Shown: positions 39,780-52,826 of the stretch, in pieces
Numbering within the stretch: the stretch's first letter is position 1
Layout: each line of letters starts with the position of its first letter
Assembly (NCBI GenBank): GCA_965112735.1
Contig: OZ218953.1
Span: 2,356,001-2,420,000 of the forward strand
Direction: 5' to 3'
Origin: Phaeosaccion multiseriatum
Lineage: Eukaryota; Ochrophyta, other classes
Length of the DNA stretch: 64,000 nt
Made by a program: the position numbers and the translations under genes
The notes under the pieces: generated by a model
Databases searched by the model: none
The model's input: the letters and a program-made list of their open reading frames with translations, nothing else
Told to the model about the DNA's origin: nothing

Positions 39780-39781
<2 letters not shown>
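22525..39781 (+). CDS. REV3: DNA polymerase zeta catalytic subunit (B-family translesion polymerase)
   Basis: Extends mismatched or lesion-blocked primers in translesion synthesis, in the nucleus, normally with REV7 and Pol31/Pol32 partners. I model 21 exons: 22525-22743, 22835-23820, 24014-~25401, 25942-29395, 29818-29927, 30078-~30719, 30985-31232, 31442-31520, 31957-31995, 32198-32325, 32666-32791, 32956-33118, 33536-34813, 35298-35525, 35964-36462, 36874-37079, 37546-37683, 38074-38165, 38519-38662, 39279-39534 and 39683-39781. That is roughly 3,500 aa. The N-terminal domain shows VFQVWGTTLEGQKVLVNVHG. A degenerate exonuclease domain starts LTVVSIEVHAQ and includes ELDPDIVTGFE. Polymerase motifs are VLDYQ-SLYPSIMIAYN, LLLNVTYGYTSASFTGRMPC and YGDTDSLF. 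Then come KFEKVYCPFLPVAKKRYTG and GERVPYVVITG. The C-terminus has CysA (CLLC...CLCEAC) and CysB (CRQC...CASLAC). Oddities are long acidic and Gly/Gln tracts, a Tudor-like stretch, two AAG acceptors (before 22835 and 37546) and an uncertain end of exon 3. Confidence 0.93.
25061..25205 (+). repeat. (GAT)n tract coding poly-Asp in REV3 exon 3
   Basis: About 40 GAT/GAC codons, with a few Gly and Ala interruptions, lead into GAG codons and encode a run of some 50 acidic residues in the disordered region after the N-terminal domain. Confidence 0.85.
26632..26775 (+). other. Tudor-like domain coding segment within REV3 exon 4
   Basis: The frame reads VRKHFPPFGWFEGKVV, then RFDRTTGWYRVLYSDGETEE and YTYHELEKILV. 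This matches the G-x-F-x-G-x-V ... Y-x-V-x-Y-x-D-G-D/E-x-E pattern of Tudor/Agenet-like barrels that bind methylated lysine or arginine or act as chromatin adaptors. It lies between a poly-Gly tract and a poly-Asp/Glu tract, and is open and in frame with the downstream REV3 sequence. Confidence 0.6.
27238..27402 (+). repeat. (GAT)n tract coding poly-Asp in REV3 exon 4
   Basis: About 50 GAT/GAC/GGT codons encode an almost pure Asp run. It is the second long poly-Asp block of the protein. Confidence 0.85.
30762..30812 (+). repeat. (GT)n array in a REV3 intron
   Basis: About 25 GT units follow a GTGGGC repeat, in the intron before the exon at 30985. Confidence 0.9.
33117..33290 (+). repeat. (AGGGT)n pentanucleotide array at a REV3 splice donor
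   Basis: About 32 copies of AGGGT, with a few AGGAT variants, begin immediately at the donor (CAG then GTAGGG) of the exon 32956-33118. The unit is one T short of the TTAGGG telomere repeat. Confidence 0.93.
37074..37337 (+). repeat. ~23-bp tandem repeat that regenerates the exon-end/splice-donor sequence
   Basis: About eleven copies of a unit reading GAAGAAGTAAGTCAATGAGT plus CCA follow the exon ending at 37079 (CCT GAA GAA, then GTAAGT). Each copy contains the same AGAAG-GTAAGT-like donor context, with small deletions in some units (for example GAAGTAGTC near 37215). Confidence 0.9.
38687..39062 (+). repeat. (CTGC)n tetranucleotide array in a REV3 intron
   Basis: About 90 CTGC units, with CTAC, CCGC and TTCC variants, lie between exons 38519-38662 and 39279-39534, with pyrimidine bias on the sense strand. 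Confidence 0.92.
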
Positions 39782-39810
<29 letters not shown>

Positions 39811-40539
39811 GTGGTGATAGAGCAATCGGAGCATTGCCCACCCAGCGCCAGGCCGACAGGGGCAGGGGAAGGAGCAGGGGCAGGAGAACCTTCCTCCTTC
39901 CCCGCCCGACTTCTCTCGGCGCGCTCCTCTATGGATGCTCCTATATGGATGCTCCTCTATGGATACTCCTCTATGGATGCTCCTCTATGGATGCTCCTCT
40001 ATGGATGCTCGTCTATGGATGCTCCTCTATGGATGCTCCTCTATGGATGCTCCTCTATGGATGTCGCCTGTCACGGATATCCGCGCCGGCCACGCAGTAG
40101 CAGCAGCAGCAGCCGCAGAGGATCAAGAGGACTTGTTGTGTTCCGTCTTACGGTGGCGGCTGGTTGACTGAGTGGCGGGTACTCGATTAATCCTTTCTTT
40201 CATGTAAAAAGTATTTGTATAAAATGTAAGTTCATCACTATATATTATATGTATGTTGCTGCTGCTGCTGCTGCTGTATCACCAACTTCTGCTGCTACAT
40301 CGCGCCTTGCCATACCATGCCCACACGGTGCTGAGCATGTCCCTACCGCCGCACCTCTTGCTCTTCACCCTTCCGCCTCCCCCCCGCCCCCTCCCTCGTC
40401 CTGTTCCTCCAATCCTTAAAGCCGCACAGGGCACGCCATCAGGGGCCGTATCTGCCCCTCGTGCACGCAAGCACACACAGCTCCCCGTCCCGACAACGTG
40501 CCGACTCCTCCTCTTCACTATGCTTGCCACTCCACATGC
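39782..40539. other. Convergent 3' region of REV3 and the PPR gene
   Basis: It starts with a (CAG)n tract and two interrupted-CAG cores just after the REV3 stop. The 14-bp minisatellite (39926-40062) follows, then an AT-rich stretch (40190-40250) that could carry polyadenylation signals. A CTG/interrupted-CAG copy on the minus strand lies at 40257-40290. No gene is supported. Confidence 0.6.
39926..40062 (+). repeat. 14-bp minisatellite (GCTCCTCTATGGAT)n in the REV3 3' region
   Basis: Nearly ten copies of a 14-bp unit with rare single-base changes. Because 14 is not a multiple of three, any open frame through it cycles through all three frames and yields a 14-residue periodic peptide, which is not evidence of coding. 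Confidence 0.92.
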
Positions 40540-42948
40540 TCAATGCGCACTACTACCACTGCTCCCTCCACTGCCATCCCCGTCCCCTCCACTGCCATCC
40601 CCGTCCCCTCCACTGCCATCTCCATCCCGAAATAGACTCCGAAGCGGGCCTAACTCCCCAAGAAAGGCCTCGGCAGCCCTCTCCGCCTCTATGGCGCTCT
40701 CCTTCACGAGCTTGTCGGCCAGCGCGGCATCCACTACCATCCGTGCTCCTTCTTCCTTCAGCACCTCAGCCACAACCGCCGCCACAGCCTCTTTGGTGAC
40801 TCCAGCAGAAGCAGTAGCACTACCACCCGCCTGCGATGAGCTCGCTAGCCGCAGCTTCTCCTCCTCCTCCTCCTCCTCCTCCCTCTTCCTCTGCGCAGCA
40901 ACCCTCCGCCGGCGAGCCACCTCTTCCAGCACCGCCGCCTCCGCCTCCTTGGTCAGCTCGTCCCTCTCTCTCCACGCCCTCTCTCTCTGCGCCTGCACCG
41001 TCATCTCCTGCCACTGCTGCTGCCACTGCTGATGCCTCCGTCTCCGCTCCTGCCCCTGCCGCTGTCCCCTCTGTCCCCTCTGTCCCCGCCTCTGCTTGTC
41101 GCGAGCGCTGCCCCTGCGTGGCTGCGAGGGCGGAGAGGAGGAGGAGCCTTCTTGACGCACTTGGCCTTTCATGAAGGAGAGAAGCTCCTTCGCCTGCGTG
41201 AGTGCGTGCGTGTGTGCGTGGAATGAGAGTGAGGGAAGGCATGGTGATGATATATATGTAAGTGCGTCGTGATCGTGTGTGGGTAAGTCAGCGAGCATGA
41301 CAGGTGTGGTATGGAAAGTTCCAAAGGTCGAGTCGACCTGCGCCTTTAACTGCGCCCAGTCACTCCCGATACGTCAGTCAAGAGTCCCTCCCCTCTACAC
41401 AGCCACACACAGAGAGAGAGACACGAACGGCCTCTCCTCCTCCTCCTTCTCATCCTTCTTCTCCTCCCCCTCCTCCTCCACCACCTTCTCCTCATCATCA
41501 TCATTCATCCTCCTCCTCCTCTTCCTCCTTCTCCTCCTCTTCCTCCTTTTCCTCCTCCTCCTCATCATCATCATCGTCATCATTCATCCTCCTCCTCCTC
41601 TTCCTTCTCTTCTCCTCTCGTCTCCATTTCTGTAACTCTACCGCGCACCTGCTCCGACTCGCCGTCCGCGCTCTCAAGAAGCGCCTGAGGTATGCAGCAG
41701 GAGCAGGGAAAGGAAGCGACAGACGCAGCAGAAACAGTGGCGATCCATCAGAGGCGATCAAGCAGAGGCAGGAGCAGCGCCAGGTCAGGGCCTCTCTCTC
41801 TCTCTATCTATTCACAGCAGTGTCTGTGTCGTCGAAAGCCCAACCATGACCCCCCCCTCCTCCTCTCCCTCTCTCTACAGTACAAGAAGAAGATGCATAT
41901 CAAGGCGAGCGACGCACACGCAAGGGGGGCAGTCTGCAGTAAACAAAACACGGCCTCCCCTAGCATCCCACTCCCCATGGGGGCTAACGTAAGTAAGCAT
42001 ACATAACGTTCATACATACCTTGGACACGATATCGTAGGTCTCCTGGTCCAGCGCGCCGCCGCCCCCTCTCCTCCGTCCACTGCCAACCCTCTCCCCCTC
42101 CCCCTCCCCTCCCTCCCCCTCCCCCTCCCCCTCCGCCTCCCTCTCCCCCTCCTCCTCCACTCCCATGAGCGCCAGTACGGTCCTCGCCCCCCCCACATCG
42201 CCTTGCTGCGCCTGAGCAGACAGCACATTGTGTAGACAGGTCCGCGAAGGAGAGTGGCCGTCCGCTGCCATCTGCTGCACCACCTCCAGGGCCCTGCGGT
42301 GTGTGCGTGTGTGTGTAGTGGGGCAGTTGGGTGTACGGGGTGGTTTACAAATGCACCAAACACTACCGAAGAGGACTAAGATACGGTGTTACTGACGATA
42401 AACGAAGTGTTCTCTTATCTGTTATCGAAGCATTCTGTTATCGAAGCATTCTGTTATCGATTTGTTCTGTTACCGAAGCATTCTGTTATCAAAGCATTCT
42501 GTCATCGAAGCATTCTGCGAGGAGGGGCGGTAGGGGCACACATCCCTGCTCTCCCGGGGGGCGGCTCTGTGGTGTTTGCCTATCTCTCCTCGGCACGTAG
42601 CCCAGTCCTCTGAACATGAAGTAGGACAGAAGTGCGGACATGATCCTCCTGCCCCGCCCCCACCCCCCCCCCCTTCCTCCCAAATTGTGACTGCGACACA
42701 CACACACATACACACACACGCACACGCACACGCACACACGCACGCACGCACACACATCGACCTCCACCCCTACCTGACGGTATGGCCTTCCGCAGCCGCA
42801 GCGGACGCGATGACGGTGTAGGAGAAGGTGTCCGGCCCCATCCTCTCCTCCCTCATTCGCTGGAGCATGTCTGCTGCCTCTGACCACTTTCCCTGCCCGC
42901 ACAAGGCGGCGATGGCGCTGCTCAGGTGGTACTTGGACGGAGACAGCC

Positions 42949-43016
<68 letters not shown>

Positions 43017-45354
43017 TGGTGTGGTGCGTTTGTGTGTGTTTGTGTTCAAGTGCGTGTATTTGTGCGTGTGTGTAAGTGTGTGTGTATGTGTGTTTGAGCG
43101 TGTGTGTATGTGTGCGTGTGTTTGAGTGTGTGTGTGTGCGTGTGTTTGAGTGTGTGTGTGTATAAGTGTGTATGTGTGCGTGCGTTTGTGTGTGTGTGTG
43201 TGCGTGTGTTTGTGTGTGTATATGTGTGTGTGTTTGAGTGTATGTGTGCGTGTGTGTGTGCGTGTGTGTGTGCATATGCATGTGTGCGTGCATGTGTGTG
43301 TGCGGAGGCGCCGTGTAATGGTAAGAGGCCAGGGGGGAGGCACCAGGGGGATAAACATCCAGGGGTGGGGTGGGGGAGGACTTGAAGGCGGAGATCGAGG
43401 GGGAGGGCTGGCTCAGAAGGACGCCCGCAACCACACAGCCAACCACTCCACACACACCAGCACCAGCAGTTTCGCATTCAGGCACCCGTGCACTCCGCGA
43501 GCCCACGCACGCACCCACACACGCACCCGTCGACCTCCTTCATCTCCTTCAGCAGCTCCAGGGCTGCCTCTCCGTCCCCGCTCTTGAGACAGGCCGAGAT
43601 GGCACCCGAATAGGTGAAGGCGTCGGGAGGGACTCCGACCCGGCGCATGCGATGCAGCAGAGCCACAGCGGCTTTGGATACGCCGCCCTTGTTGCACGCC
43701 CCGATGGCGCTGTTGAACGAGTAGGCATCGGGTGTGAAGCCCTGGTGGGGAGGGGAGGGCAGAGAATTAGAGTGACACGGGGAGGGGCGGGGAGAGGAGA
43801 AGGAGGAGGAGGAGGAGGAGGAGGAGGAGGAGGAGGAGGAAGAGGAAGAGAAGGAGGAGGAGGAGGAGGAGGAGGAGGAGGAGGAGGAGGAGGAGGAGGA
43901 GGAGGAGGAGGAGGAGGAGGAGGAGGAGGAGGAGGAGGAGGAGGAGGAGGAGGAGGAGGAGGAGGAGGAGGAGGAGGAGGAGGAGGAGGAGGAGGAGGAG
44001 GAGGAGGAGGAGGAGGAGGAGGAGGAGGAGGAGGAGGAGGAGGAGGAGGAGGAGGAGGAGGAGGAGGAGGAGAGTGTGTGGCAATGCGCTGTAGCAGCAG
44101 AGGTAGATGGGACGCCTGGTGTACATTACAGACAGAGGAATAGGAACAGCAGTGGAGAAGGCAGGTAACGGCAGTCTACCACCACACACCCCCAACCAAC
44201 CAACCACCCAGCACACCAACCAATCAAGGAGGGAGGGGTCAGACTCAAACACTCACTCATTGCTCAATCGCTCACTCAGTCACTCAATCACTCACTCAGT
44301 CACTCAGTCACTCACTCACCTCCTTAGTGATCTCTGAGAGAAGATACAAGGCGAGGGCCCAGTTACCGTCGTTGGCGCACGCGTGTATGGCGGTGTTGTA
44401 GGAGCGCAGGTTGGGGGCCACACACACCTTCACGCGATCTCCCCCGGCCCAAGTCCAGTCCTCCTCCTCCTCCTCCTCCTGCTCCTCTTGCTGCTGTATC
44501 ACCAACTGCTGCTGCTGCTCATCAAAGGCTGCACGAATAGGATTGAGTCCACCCGGCAGATCCCCCTCGGGTTGCCCATATGCCCGCTTGGCTCTGTCAG
44601 GCATATGGGCCTGCATGTCCTTGACGAGTGCGAGGGCTTGGTCTGCTTCCCCTGCCGCTGCGAAGGCCCCGAGCATAGCGTTGTACATTTCGATGCCCAC
44701 GGTTATGTCCCTGGGCGGGGGGGAGGGGAGGGGAGGGGAGGGGAGGATGGCAGTTGACGGGAAAGGAGAGAAGAAGAGGGATGGGGCGGCGGGGGGAGGG
44801 GAGTGAGTCTTGGGGGACAATGCACACCACAAACACCCTCTAACACACACACACGCACACACCTTCTGTGGTGCGCTTCGACGAAGAATCCGACGGAGCG
44901 CTTCCAATCTCCGAACTTTCCGCACACTTTGATAAGGGTGGTGTACGTCATCTCCGATGGGACCACGCCCTGGGGGAGGTGTATGGGCATGCAAGCGCAT
45001 GGGCGGGACGGGTGAGTAGCGCACACGCGTAAGGATAAAGTAAAGTGGGGGTAGTCGCAGTCGCTCTCCCTCTCCCCCTCTCTCTCTCTCGCACATATGG
45101 ACAGGTAGCTGCGCAGCTCTGCTCGGAAACAATTCCCTGCCCGTCCAACAGACGCACACACACATACAAAAACACACACGCACACACACACATGCACACA
45201 CACACACACCTGCTTGTTCATGCGGCTGAGCATAAGCGAGATCTGCGCACGGCTTGGGCAGGCCCGGAGGATAGAGGTGTACGTCACCACATCTGAGGCA
45301 TATGGGTACATAGATAGGCAGATAGACAGACGACAGACAGACAGACAGATAGGC

Positions 45355-45431
<77 letters not shown>

Positions 45432-46225
45432 CACAGACACACAGACGGACAGACACACACATAGACAGACACACACACAGACGGACAGACACACACATAG
45501 ACAGACACATAGAGAGACAGACGGAGGTATACGGGCAGCCAAGAAGCACATTGAGGTGGGGAACGGACAGAGCTCGCGCATCGGCAGTGGCGCAAGCAAT
45601 GACGCAAGAAATGACGTATGGAAAGATTCAAGCAATGATGTGACAAAATGAGAGAAGGAATGATGTATCGTAGAGAATAATGAGACGCACCTGGAAGGCC
45701 CGCGTCTGCCGCCGCCGCCGCCGCCGCAGTACTCCCCCGGGGGTGCGCTGGACCCGCCACACGTAAGGCCTCCATTTCGTTGACGAGGGCAAGCGCCTTG
45801 GGGTACTGGCCCACACGCGCCCACGCGGACACCACAGCGTTGTACGAGTACGTGTTGGGCTGCATGGGCAGGTATACGGGCATGGGTAGGTACATGGACA
45901 GGCATATGGGTAGGGAAATCGGCGTTACCACCCACAGGAAGGAAGGAAAGAAGAGACGGGGACAAGAAGGAAAGAAGGAAGAGACGGAGGCCTTCAAAAC
46001 TACGAAAGAGTACAGCGTGAGACTCAAGACAGACAGACGGACGGACCGAGAGAAAGACAGGTAGACAGACAGGCAGACAGAGAGACAGACAGACAGACAG
46101 ACAGACAGCAGACAGCAGACAGCAGACAGACAGACAGACAGACAGACAGATAGACAGACAGCAGACAGCAGACAGACAGGCAGAGACAGGCAGACCAGAC
46201 AGACAGACAGACAGACTGACAGACT

Positions 46226-46283
<58 letters not shown>

Positions 46284-46788
46284 TAGATGGACGCACCCTG
46301 ACGCCATACTCGCTCTCCATGGAGCTCAGGAGGTCGTTGGCGGCCTGCGTCTGCCTGGCCCGTCCGTATGCGCCAATCACCGCCGTGAGGGAGTGCACAT
46401 CGGGACTCGCCCCCGCCTGAGCACAAAATTTATTAAGCACAGTGCACCGCGTGTGCCAAACGGCCAAGACAAGGGGTAGAGAGAAGGTGTAGGGAGAGCG
46501 CAGAGTAGAGGCAGGGAGCGAGAGAGAGAGAAGGGGAGAGACGGAGGGGGCAGACAAGACGAAGAGAGCAGAGGAGAGCGGAGCAGAGCGATTGAAAGCA
46601 GGGAGAGGGAGGAGGAGGAGGAGGAGGAGGAGGAGGGGGAGGGGACAGAAAGGGATGGAAAAGGCGAGGCAAGGCCATGGGGGCGGAGAGGCTGTCGATC
46701 GACCATTCCATTGACACCATCCAAGCAGTCCGTAGGTTGTTTTGAAAGTCTGTGAGTCCCACCCGTGCCCACTCCTGCCCCCCCTGCT

Positions 46789-46823
<35 letters not shown>

Positions 46824-46958
46824 CCTGCACCATCCGATCCAGTGTGGCCATGGCTTGTTGGGCCTCCCCCGCCCTCGCGCACGCCTTGATCACCGCCGTG
46901 TAGCAAAGCGCCGTGTCGGAGCCCTGCCACTGCTCGTCCTCTTGCCGCTGTATCACCA

Positions 46959-47002
<44 letters not shown>

Positions 47003-47542
47003 GAGAAGGGCATCCTGCTGCTGCTGGTGCTGCTACTCCAGCTGCCATACTCGCCCTCATTCCCACCCTTCCCATCCCCGACGAGGGACGGCCCGAGGGC
47101 GCGTGCGTGGGCGCGTGCCCGTGCCCGTGCATACGCCTCCGTCTCCACCTCCATGTCATCCAGCAGCGCCTCCGCGACCCTCCACTGCCCTCTGTGCGCA
47201 GGACCCTGCATGACCAAGGCGTAGCAGCGAGGCCCCGGGTTCAAACCCCTTGCGCGCATGTCCTTCAAGAGGAACCCCATGACCCCCTGCTCTGCCTCGC
47301 CGCCACCCCCTGCATGTGCGAGAGTTGCGAGGACGGGCCCGAAGCAGTCGAGGTCGGGTGGCGGGGCTGAGGGATCGTCCTCCATCTCGCGCAGCAGAGC
47401 AAGCGCTTTCCGCCCCAGCTGTTGAGAGAGGGAGAGGGAGGGGCGGGGGTGGGGGGGAGGGTGAGAGGTAGGCAGGAGATAAGAGCAGGAGACAGGCGGG
47501 GCGTCAGTGGCCCTGCGGGAAAGGGTCGCGAAAAGGGTCGCG

Positions 47543-47606
<64 letters not shown>

Positions 47607-50146
47607 GTGCGTGTGTGTGTGTGTGTGCGAGCAGCTGGGTGGTGAATATCATCGACAGAGCAAAGGCATCACTTTGTACTTTGTGCATCATTGCCCGAGA
47701 GAGAAGGAGCCTTCCATCTCCACAGCCCACAGTCCCAAGGCTGCCGTAGGCTGCCATGTACATACACACACACACACACACACCCCGCCTCACCCCTACC
47801 CCCTCTCCGCTCACCTCCTTGGCTTGTGGGGCCTGTCTAGGCCGCTTTCTCGCTCCTCTGAGACACGCCTGGAAAGCCGCGGAGTAGGCGTGGGCCACGC
47901 TAGAGGGGGGGCGGCCGCTCAGCTGAGGCAGGCAGGGGAGGGAGGGGCGGGGGGGTGGGCGGTTGGTGAGCGGTTGGTGAGCGGTTCGCAGCAGGGCAGG
48001 GGATGAGCGGATGGCAGCAGAAGAGCATCGAGAGGTGGGGATTCTCGGCCGTGTGAGTCGGGGGCGGGCAAGAGACGCGTGAGAGTGCTGAGATGTGTAA
48101 GCAAGTGGGGGAGGGAGTGCGCTGTACTTAGAAGGGTAGTTAGTGTATATGCATAGAGCGCATGTGAGGACTGACTGTCACGGACTGTCACTGACTGTCA
48201 CTGACTGTCACTGACTGTCACGGGTTCGAGCGAGGGATGCGCCATCGAAGCGAAAGAATGATCAAAAAGGAAACAGAGGTGTGAAAAGCAAGCAAGACGG
48301 CCGCTCGACCCATCGAGAGGAAAAGGCCTGCAGGTACCATCTCATGAAGAGTCATCTCTCTACCTACCTACTCTCTCTCTATCTACCCATCTACCTAGCT
48401 CTATCTACGTATTTACCTATCTCTACCTATCTACCTATCTCTCTCTACGTATCTACCTATCTCTCTCTACTTATCTTCCTATCTCTCTCTATCTGCCCAT
48501 ATACCTATCTCTCTACCTATCTCTCTACCTATCTCTCTCTCTCTACCCATCTACCTATCTCTCTCTACCTATATCTCTCTCTACCCACCTATCTCTCTCT
48601 ATCCATCCATCTATCCATCTACCCATCTACCTGTCCCTCTCCATCTATCTATTTTCTCACCTTCAGTTGATGCAGCAGCATAAGGGCGAGGTCAACATCC
48701 GGCCGGGACGCGGCGGCGCTCATGACGGCGTGGAAACCCTCCTCTGTGAGCGTGACTCCATCCCGTGTGAGGGCCTCCATCATACGCCTTGCCTCCTCTC
48801 CTCGGCCCACCTGTTAGAGCGGGTGGTGGTGTGTGTGTGTGGAGGGGTTCCAAGCGGGGATGTCGGAGTAAGGGGGGGGGGGGGGAGGGAGGGAGGGGGG
48901 GGAGAGGACGAGGAGGAGAGCGAACCGCCCCCATCACAAGAGGGGAGGGAGGAGGGTGGGGAGGGAGAGGGAGGGAGGGTCTTGAACGAGCTCCTGAGGC
49001 TGACTGACTGGGGCTGAGCATGAGCCCGACCTTCCATTTATCGAACGTTTGGAGTCCCTTTGGTGTGCTGTAACGGCACCACTTGGAGAAAGCACAGAAA
49101 AGCTTCGACGCTTTCGGTATCGATTCCAATTTCTGGAGTTCCGATATTGAGAAGGTCACATCCCACTGAAAACTGAAAACTGTGCCGCCACCACACGTCG
49201 TACCTCGGTACAGAGTTTGATGGCGGAGGCGAAGCTGTGAGGACTCGGCACCAGGGGGGGCTCAGAGGCGCGGGCAAGGTCCACAAGTGCCACGACCGCT
49301 TGCGCCGCTTGCTCGGCCTGCAGTGGGGTCTCGCCGGTGCCGCTGGAGAGGAGCGAGCAGGGCGGAAGACAGAGCAAGGCGAAGGGATGGGAAGGGTGGT
49401 TGGTGAAGAGAGCAAGGCGGAAGGAACAAAGACCGCCAAGGTGGATGGATAGCACGGGTGGTGGGAGGGTGCGGCAGCCAGGAGGGTAGGTGTGAGTTGG
49501 CTGCAAAGCAACAGAAGGGAAAGTGCGCAGACGCAGACCCAGCATACGCCATATGTGTGTGTATGAGTGTGTATGTATGTGTATATGCATGCGTATGTGT
49601 GTGTGTGTGTGTAGTTCGCATGTGCGTCCTGTCCCTGCTCACCCGCGGCTCTGCGACGCGATGAGTGAGTCAATGTCTCGGACACCTCCCTCCTCACCAC
49701 CAGTTTCAATTCCAATTCCCTGCATTTGTCGAATCAACAGCAGCCCTGTCCAACAGAGGAGAGGTGCAGAGGGGAGCAAGTGGAGGAGCCACACGGCAGG
49801 AGGGAGGCTGGAGATTGGTGTGTAGGAGGGCAAGTCGAGAAGCATGAGCAGGTACAACATGCTGACAAGAGAGGCCCACACCCGAAGGAAGGACGGCAAA
49901 CAAGGCAGAGGAGGCTCTACGCAACAAGAGGTGGCCCGCAGCGTGTTGCCCACTCGAAACATACACACACAAGAGAAGGAGACACGGCGGGGGGCGTGGA
50001 GGGACGGGGAGGGAGCGGGGGAGAGAGAGCAAGCGGCACACAGAGAGAGAAAGAGAAAGAGAAAGAGAAAGCGGCAGAAAGAGAAGAGGGCGAACGAGAG
50101 AAAGAGCGGCAGAAAGAGAAGAGGGCGGACGAGAGAAAGAGGGCGC

Positions 50147-50206
<60 letters not shown>

Positions 50207-51287
50207 AACAGACACGCACACGCGCACGCGCACGCACTCACCCTCTACTGGCCGCCCCCCCACCGCGCAAGCCACTGCCCCTGCCTCTAGACACACCCTG
50301 GAGAGCGCCACTCCCCGCCTCTGTGCAGCCCTCACCACCTCGACCACCGCCTCCCAGTGACTGCCATCTGTGAAGCCCAACAGGGCGGCTTCGTACAGCA
50401 GCGCACCAGGGGGTGCCGGTGAGGGGGGTGGTGCTATTCGACCAGCTTGATGTGCGGCTTGAGGTGTGTTGTTGTTTGTGGACATGGCTTCTCGCACGAG
50501 ACGCTTCACCGCTTCCAAGTCCCCTCTGCGCCGAGCGGAGGGGCGCAGGGCGGGAGGGTGGGGAGGGGGAGGAGGAGGAGGAGGAGGAGGAGGAGGAGGA
50601 GGAGGAGGAGGAGGAGGGAGAGGAGGAGGAGGAGGAGGAGGAGGAGGAGGAGGAGGAGGAGGAGGAGGAGGAGGATGAGGATGAGGAGGAGGAGGAGGAG
50701 GAGGAGGAGGAGGAGGAGGAGGAGGAGGAGGAGGAGGAGGAGGAGGAGGAGGAGGAGGAGGAGGAGGAGGAGGAGGAGGAGGAGGAGGAGGGCACACAGA
50801 GACAGACAGAGAGAGATGGAGGGAGGGAGGGGACTGAGAAGGAAGGCGCCATGTCCTGCTTCTTGTACTCTGCGGTTCTGCCGCTTGGATTGAATGAAGT
50901 AAATGAATGAATAAATGATACAAGCCAACGCCAGTGCACTCTTACTGACCCCTCCCCCCCCCCCGTCCTCCACCGCCACCAATGCACTCCAATGAGCTTC
51001 AGAGACAAAGAAACAAAGCAATGTGTACGACCGTCGCAAAAGACGAAGAACCTGTCACTCACTCACTCACTCACTCGCTCACTCTCTCACTCACTCACGC
51101 ACTCTCTCACTCACTCCCTCACTCACTCACCCACTCATTCACCCACTCACTCACCTGACTGCGTGTGCCCTGACTGCAGCGGCGTATGTCCTGTCGTGGA
51201 GGACCATCCCTTGTCCGCGCATGCCCGCCACGACCTGCGCCACAGTGCCCCACTCACGCGCACGGGAGAAGGCAGCCTATGGTACAC

Positions 51288-51318
<31 letters not shown>

Positions 51319-51381
51319 TAGACGGACAGACACACAGACAGACAGATAGACACATAGACACACAGACACACAGACACACAC

Positions 51382-51447
<66 letters not shown>

Positions 51448-52795
51448 GAGGAGCACGGAGGGTCCACAGTCAATCAACAGAGCAAGGGCAGACAGGGAAG
51501 GCACTAGATGGCAATATACAGGTCCGTGCAGGGGACACGCGCGCACTCACCACGATGTAGTTCTTGGCCAAGCTGCTCATGCGGTCGCTCTCGGGATTTG
51601 GTGATATGATGCAGGACCACAGATGGCGCACTTGACGCTGGACACATCATTTGGGCAGTGGGGCAGGGGGTGGGAGGAAGAGGGGGTTAGCAAGGTGACG
51701 CTGAGGTGCAAGGAGTCATACACACATAGTTTGTGAGGTAGCGAGAGGAGGCCAGAGAGAGAAAGAGGGAAGGAGAGAGGGGGATAGAGAGGGGAGGAGA
51801 GAGAGAGGGGACAGAGATAAGAGCGAGAGAGAAGAGAGAGATACAGAGAGAAAGACAGGCAAGAGAGAGGGCCACGAAGGGGAACTGCATGCCACCTGTC
51901 TCCTTCCCTCCCGTCCCCCTCTCGTCCTGCTCGGCATCATTCCTTCCTCCTCCCCTCTCTTACCCAGTCGGAGCACTTGGCGCATGCGATGATGGCGGTG
52001 TTGAAGCACACCGCGTCAGCCTGGCCTACCCTAGTCCGACTGCGCACCGCAGCCTCGAGCAAGCCCGTCACTCGCTCAACGCGTTGGCAGCGCATGCAAG
52101 CGGACAGGATGGCGTTGATAGCCATGGCATTCGCTTGCAGACCCTCCGTGCTCTGCGGGGGGGTGGGGGAGGGGGGGGGTGAGAGAAAAAAGAGAGAGTG
52201 TGTGTGTACTTGCATGTATGTACGTGAGAGAGCTCTCGCCCACAAGGCCAACGGGAGCACACAGCTTACCCCCACCCACCACTACACACGCACGCACGCA
52301 CGCACGCACCTGCAGCTCTTCCCAGAAGCTCATGGCCAGGGCGTACTGCTGAGCGTGGCCGCACAAGCCCAGCATGGCCGTGTACACCACCACGTTCGGC
52401 TGCACGCCTCGCACCTGCATGTCCTCCCACAGCTCCAGAGCCTCCCTCCAGGGCACGCCCCCGCCCTCTCCCTCTCCCTCGGCAGCAGCACGGCTGCGGC
52501 CACCTTGGTATCGAGCTTCTGTTCCTCCTACTTGTTGCTGTCTGTCAGCACCATTACTGCTGGTGTTGGCTCTGCTTCTCCCTCTCCCCCTGCTCAGTGC
52601 GGTAATGGCGGCGCTGTAGATGTATACACTGGGGGGGGTGGCTTGTGTTGAGTGCAGACTGAGGACCAAGCGATGCACTTCTCGCCAGTCGCCCCTCGTG
52701 CCTAGCGCTTTGATGTGAGCGCCCAGGGCCTTTGCGTCCTCCAGCCGCGAGGGATCGTTGACTACGGGCCCTTGGCCACTGGCGTTTCGCCCCAA

Positions 52796-52826
<31 letters not shown>

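Noticed and set aside
39926-40171. Repetitive protein of period 14 residues
   Set aside because: The DNA unit is 14 bp, so the frame cycles through all three frames. This is a minisatellite effect, not coding conservation.
41640-42006. Plus-strand coding exons ([20 protein letters not shown] ... [11 protein letters not shown]) inside the last PPR intron
   Set aside because: No start, weak splice sites, no recognised domain and no further exons. It is helical, low-complexity sequence antisense to the PPR gene.
43797-44072. Poly-Gly or poly-Leu protein encoded by the GGA/CTC tract
   Set aside because: A pure trinucleotide repeat inside an intron whose flanking PPR exons join in phase.
49020-49200. 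Extra PPR exon (frame [20 protein letters not shown])
   Set aside because: Adding it breaks the phase between exons 49342-49204 and 48810-48661, which already join in phase 0, and no clear acceptor precedes it.
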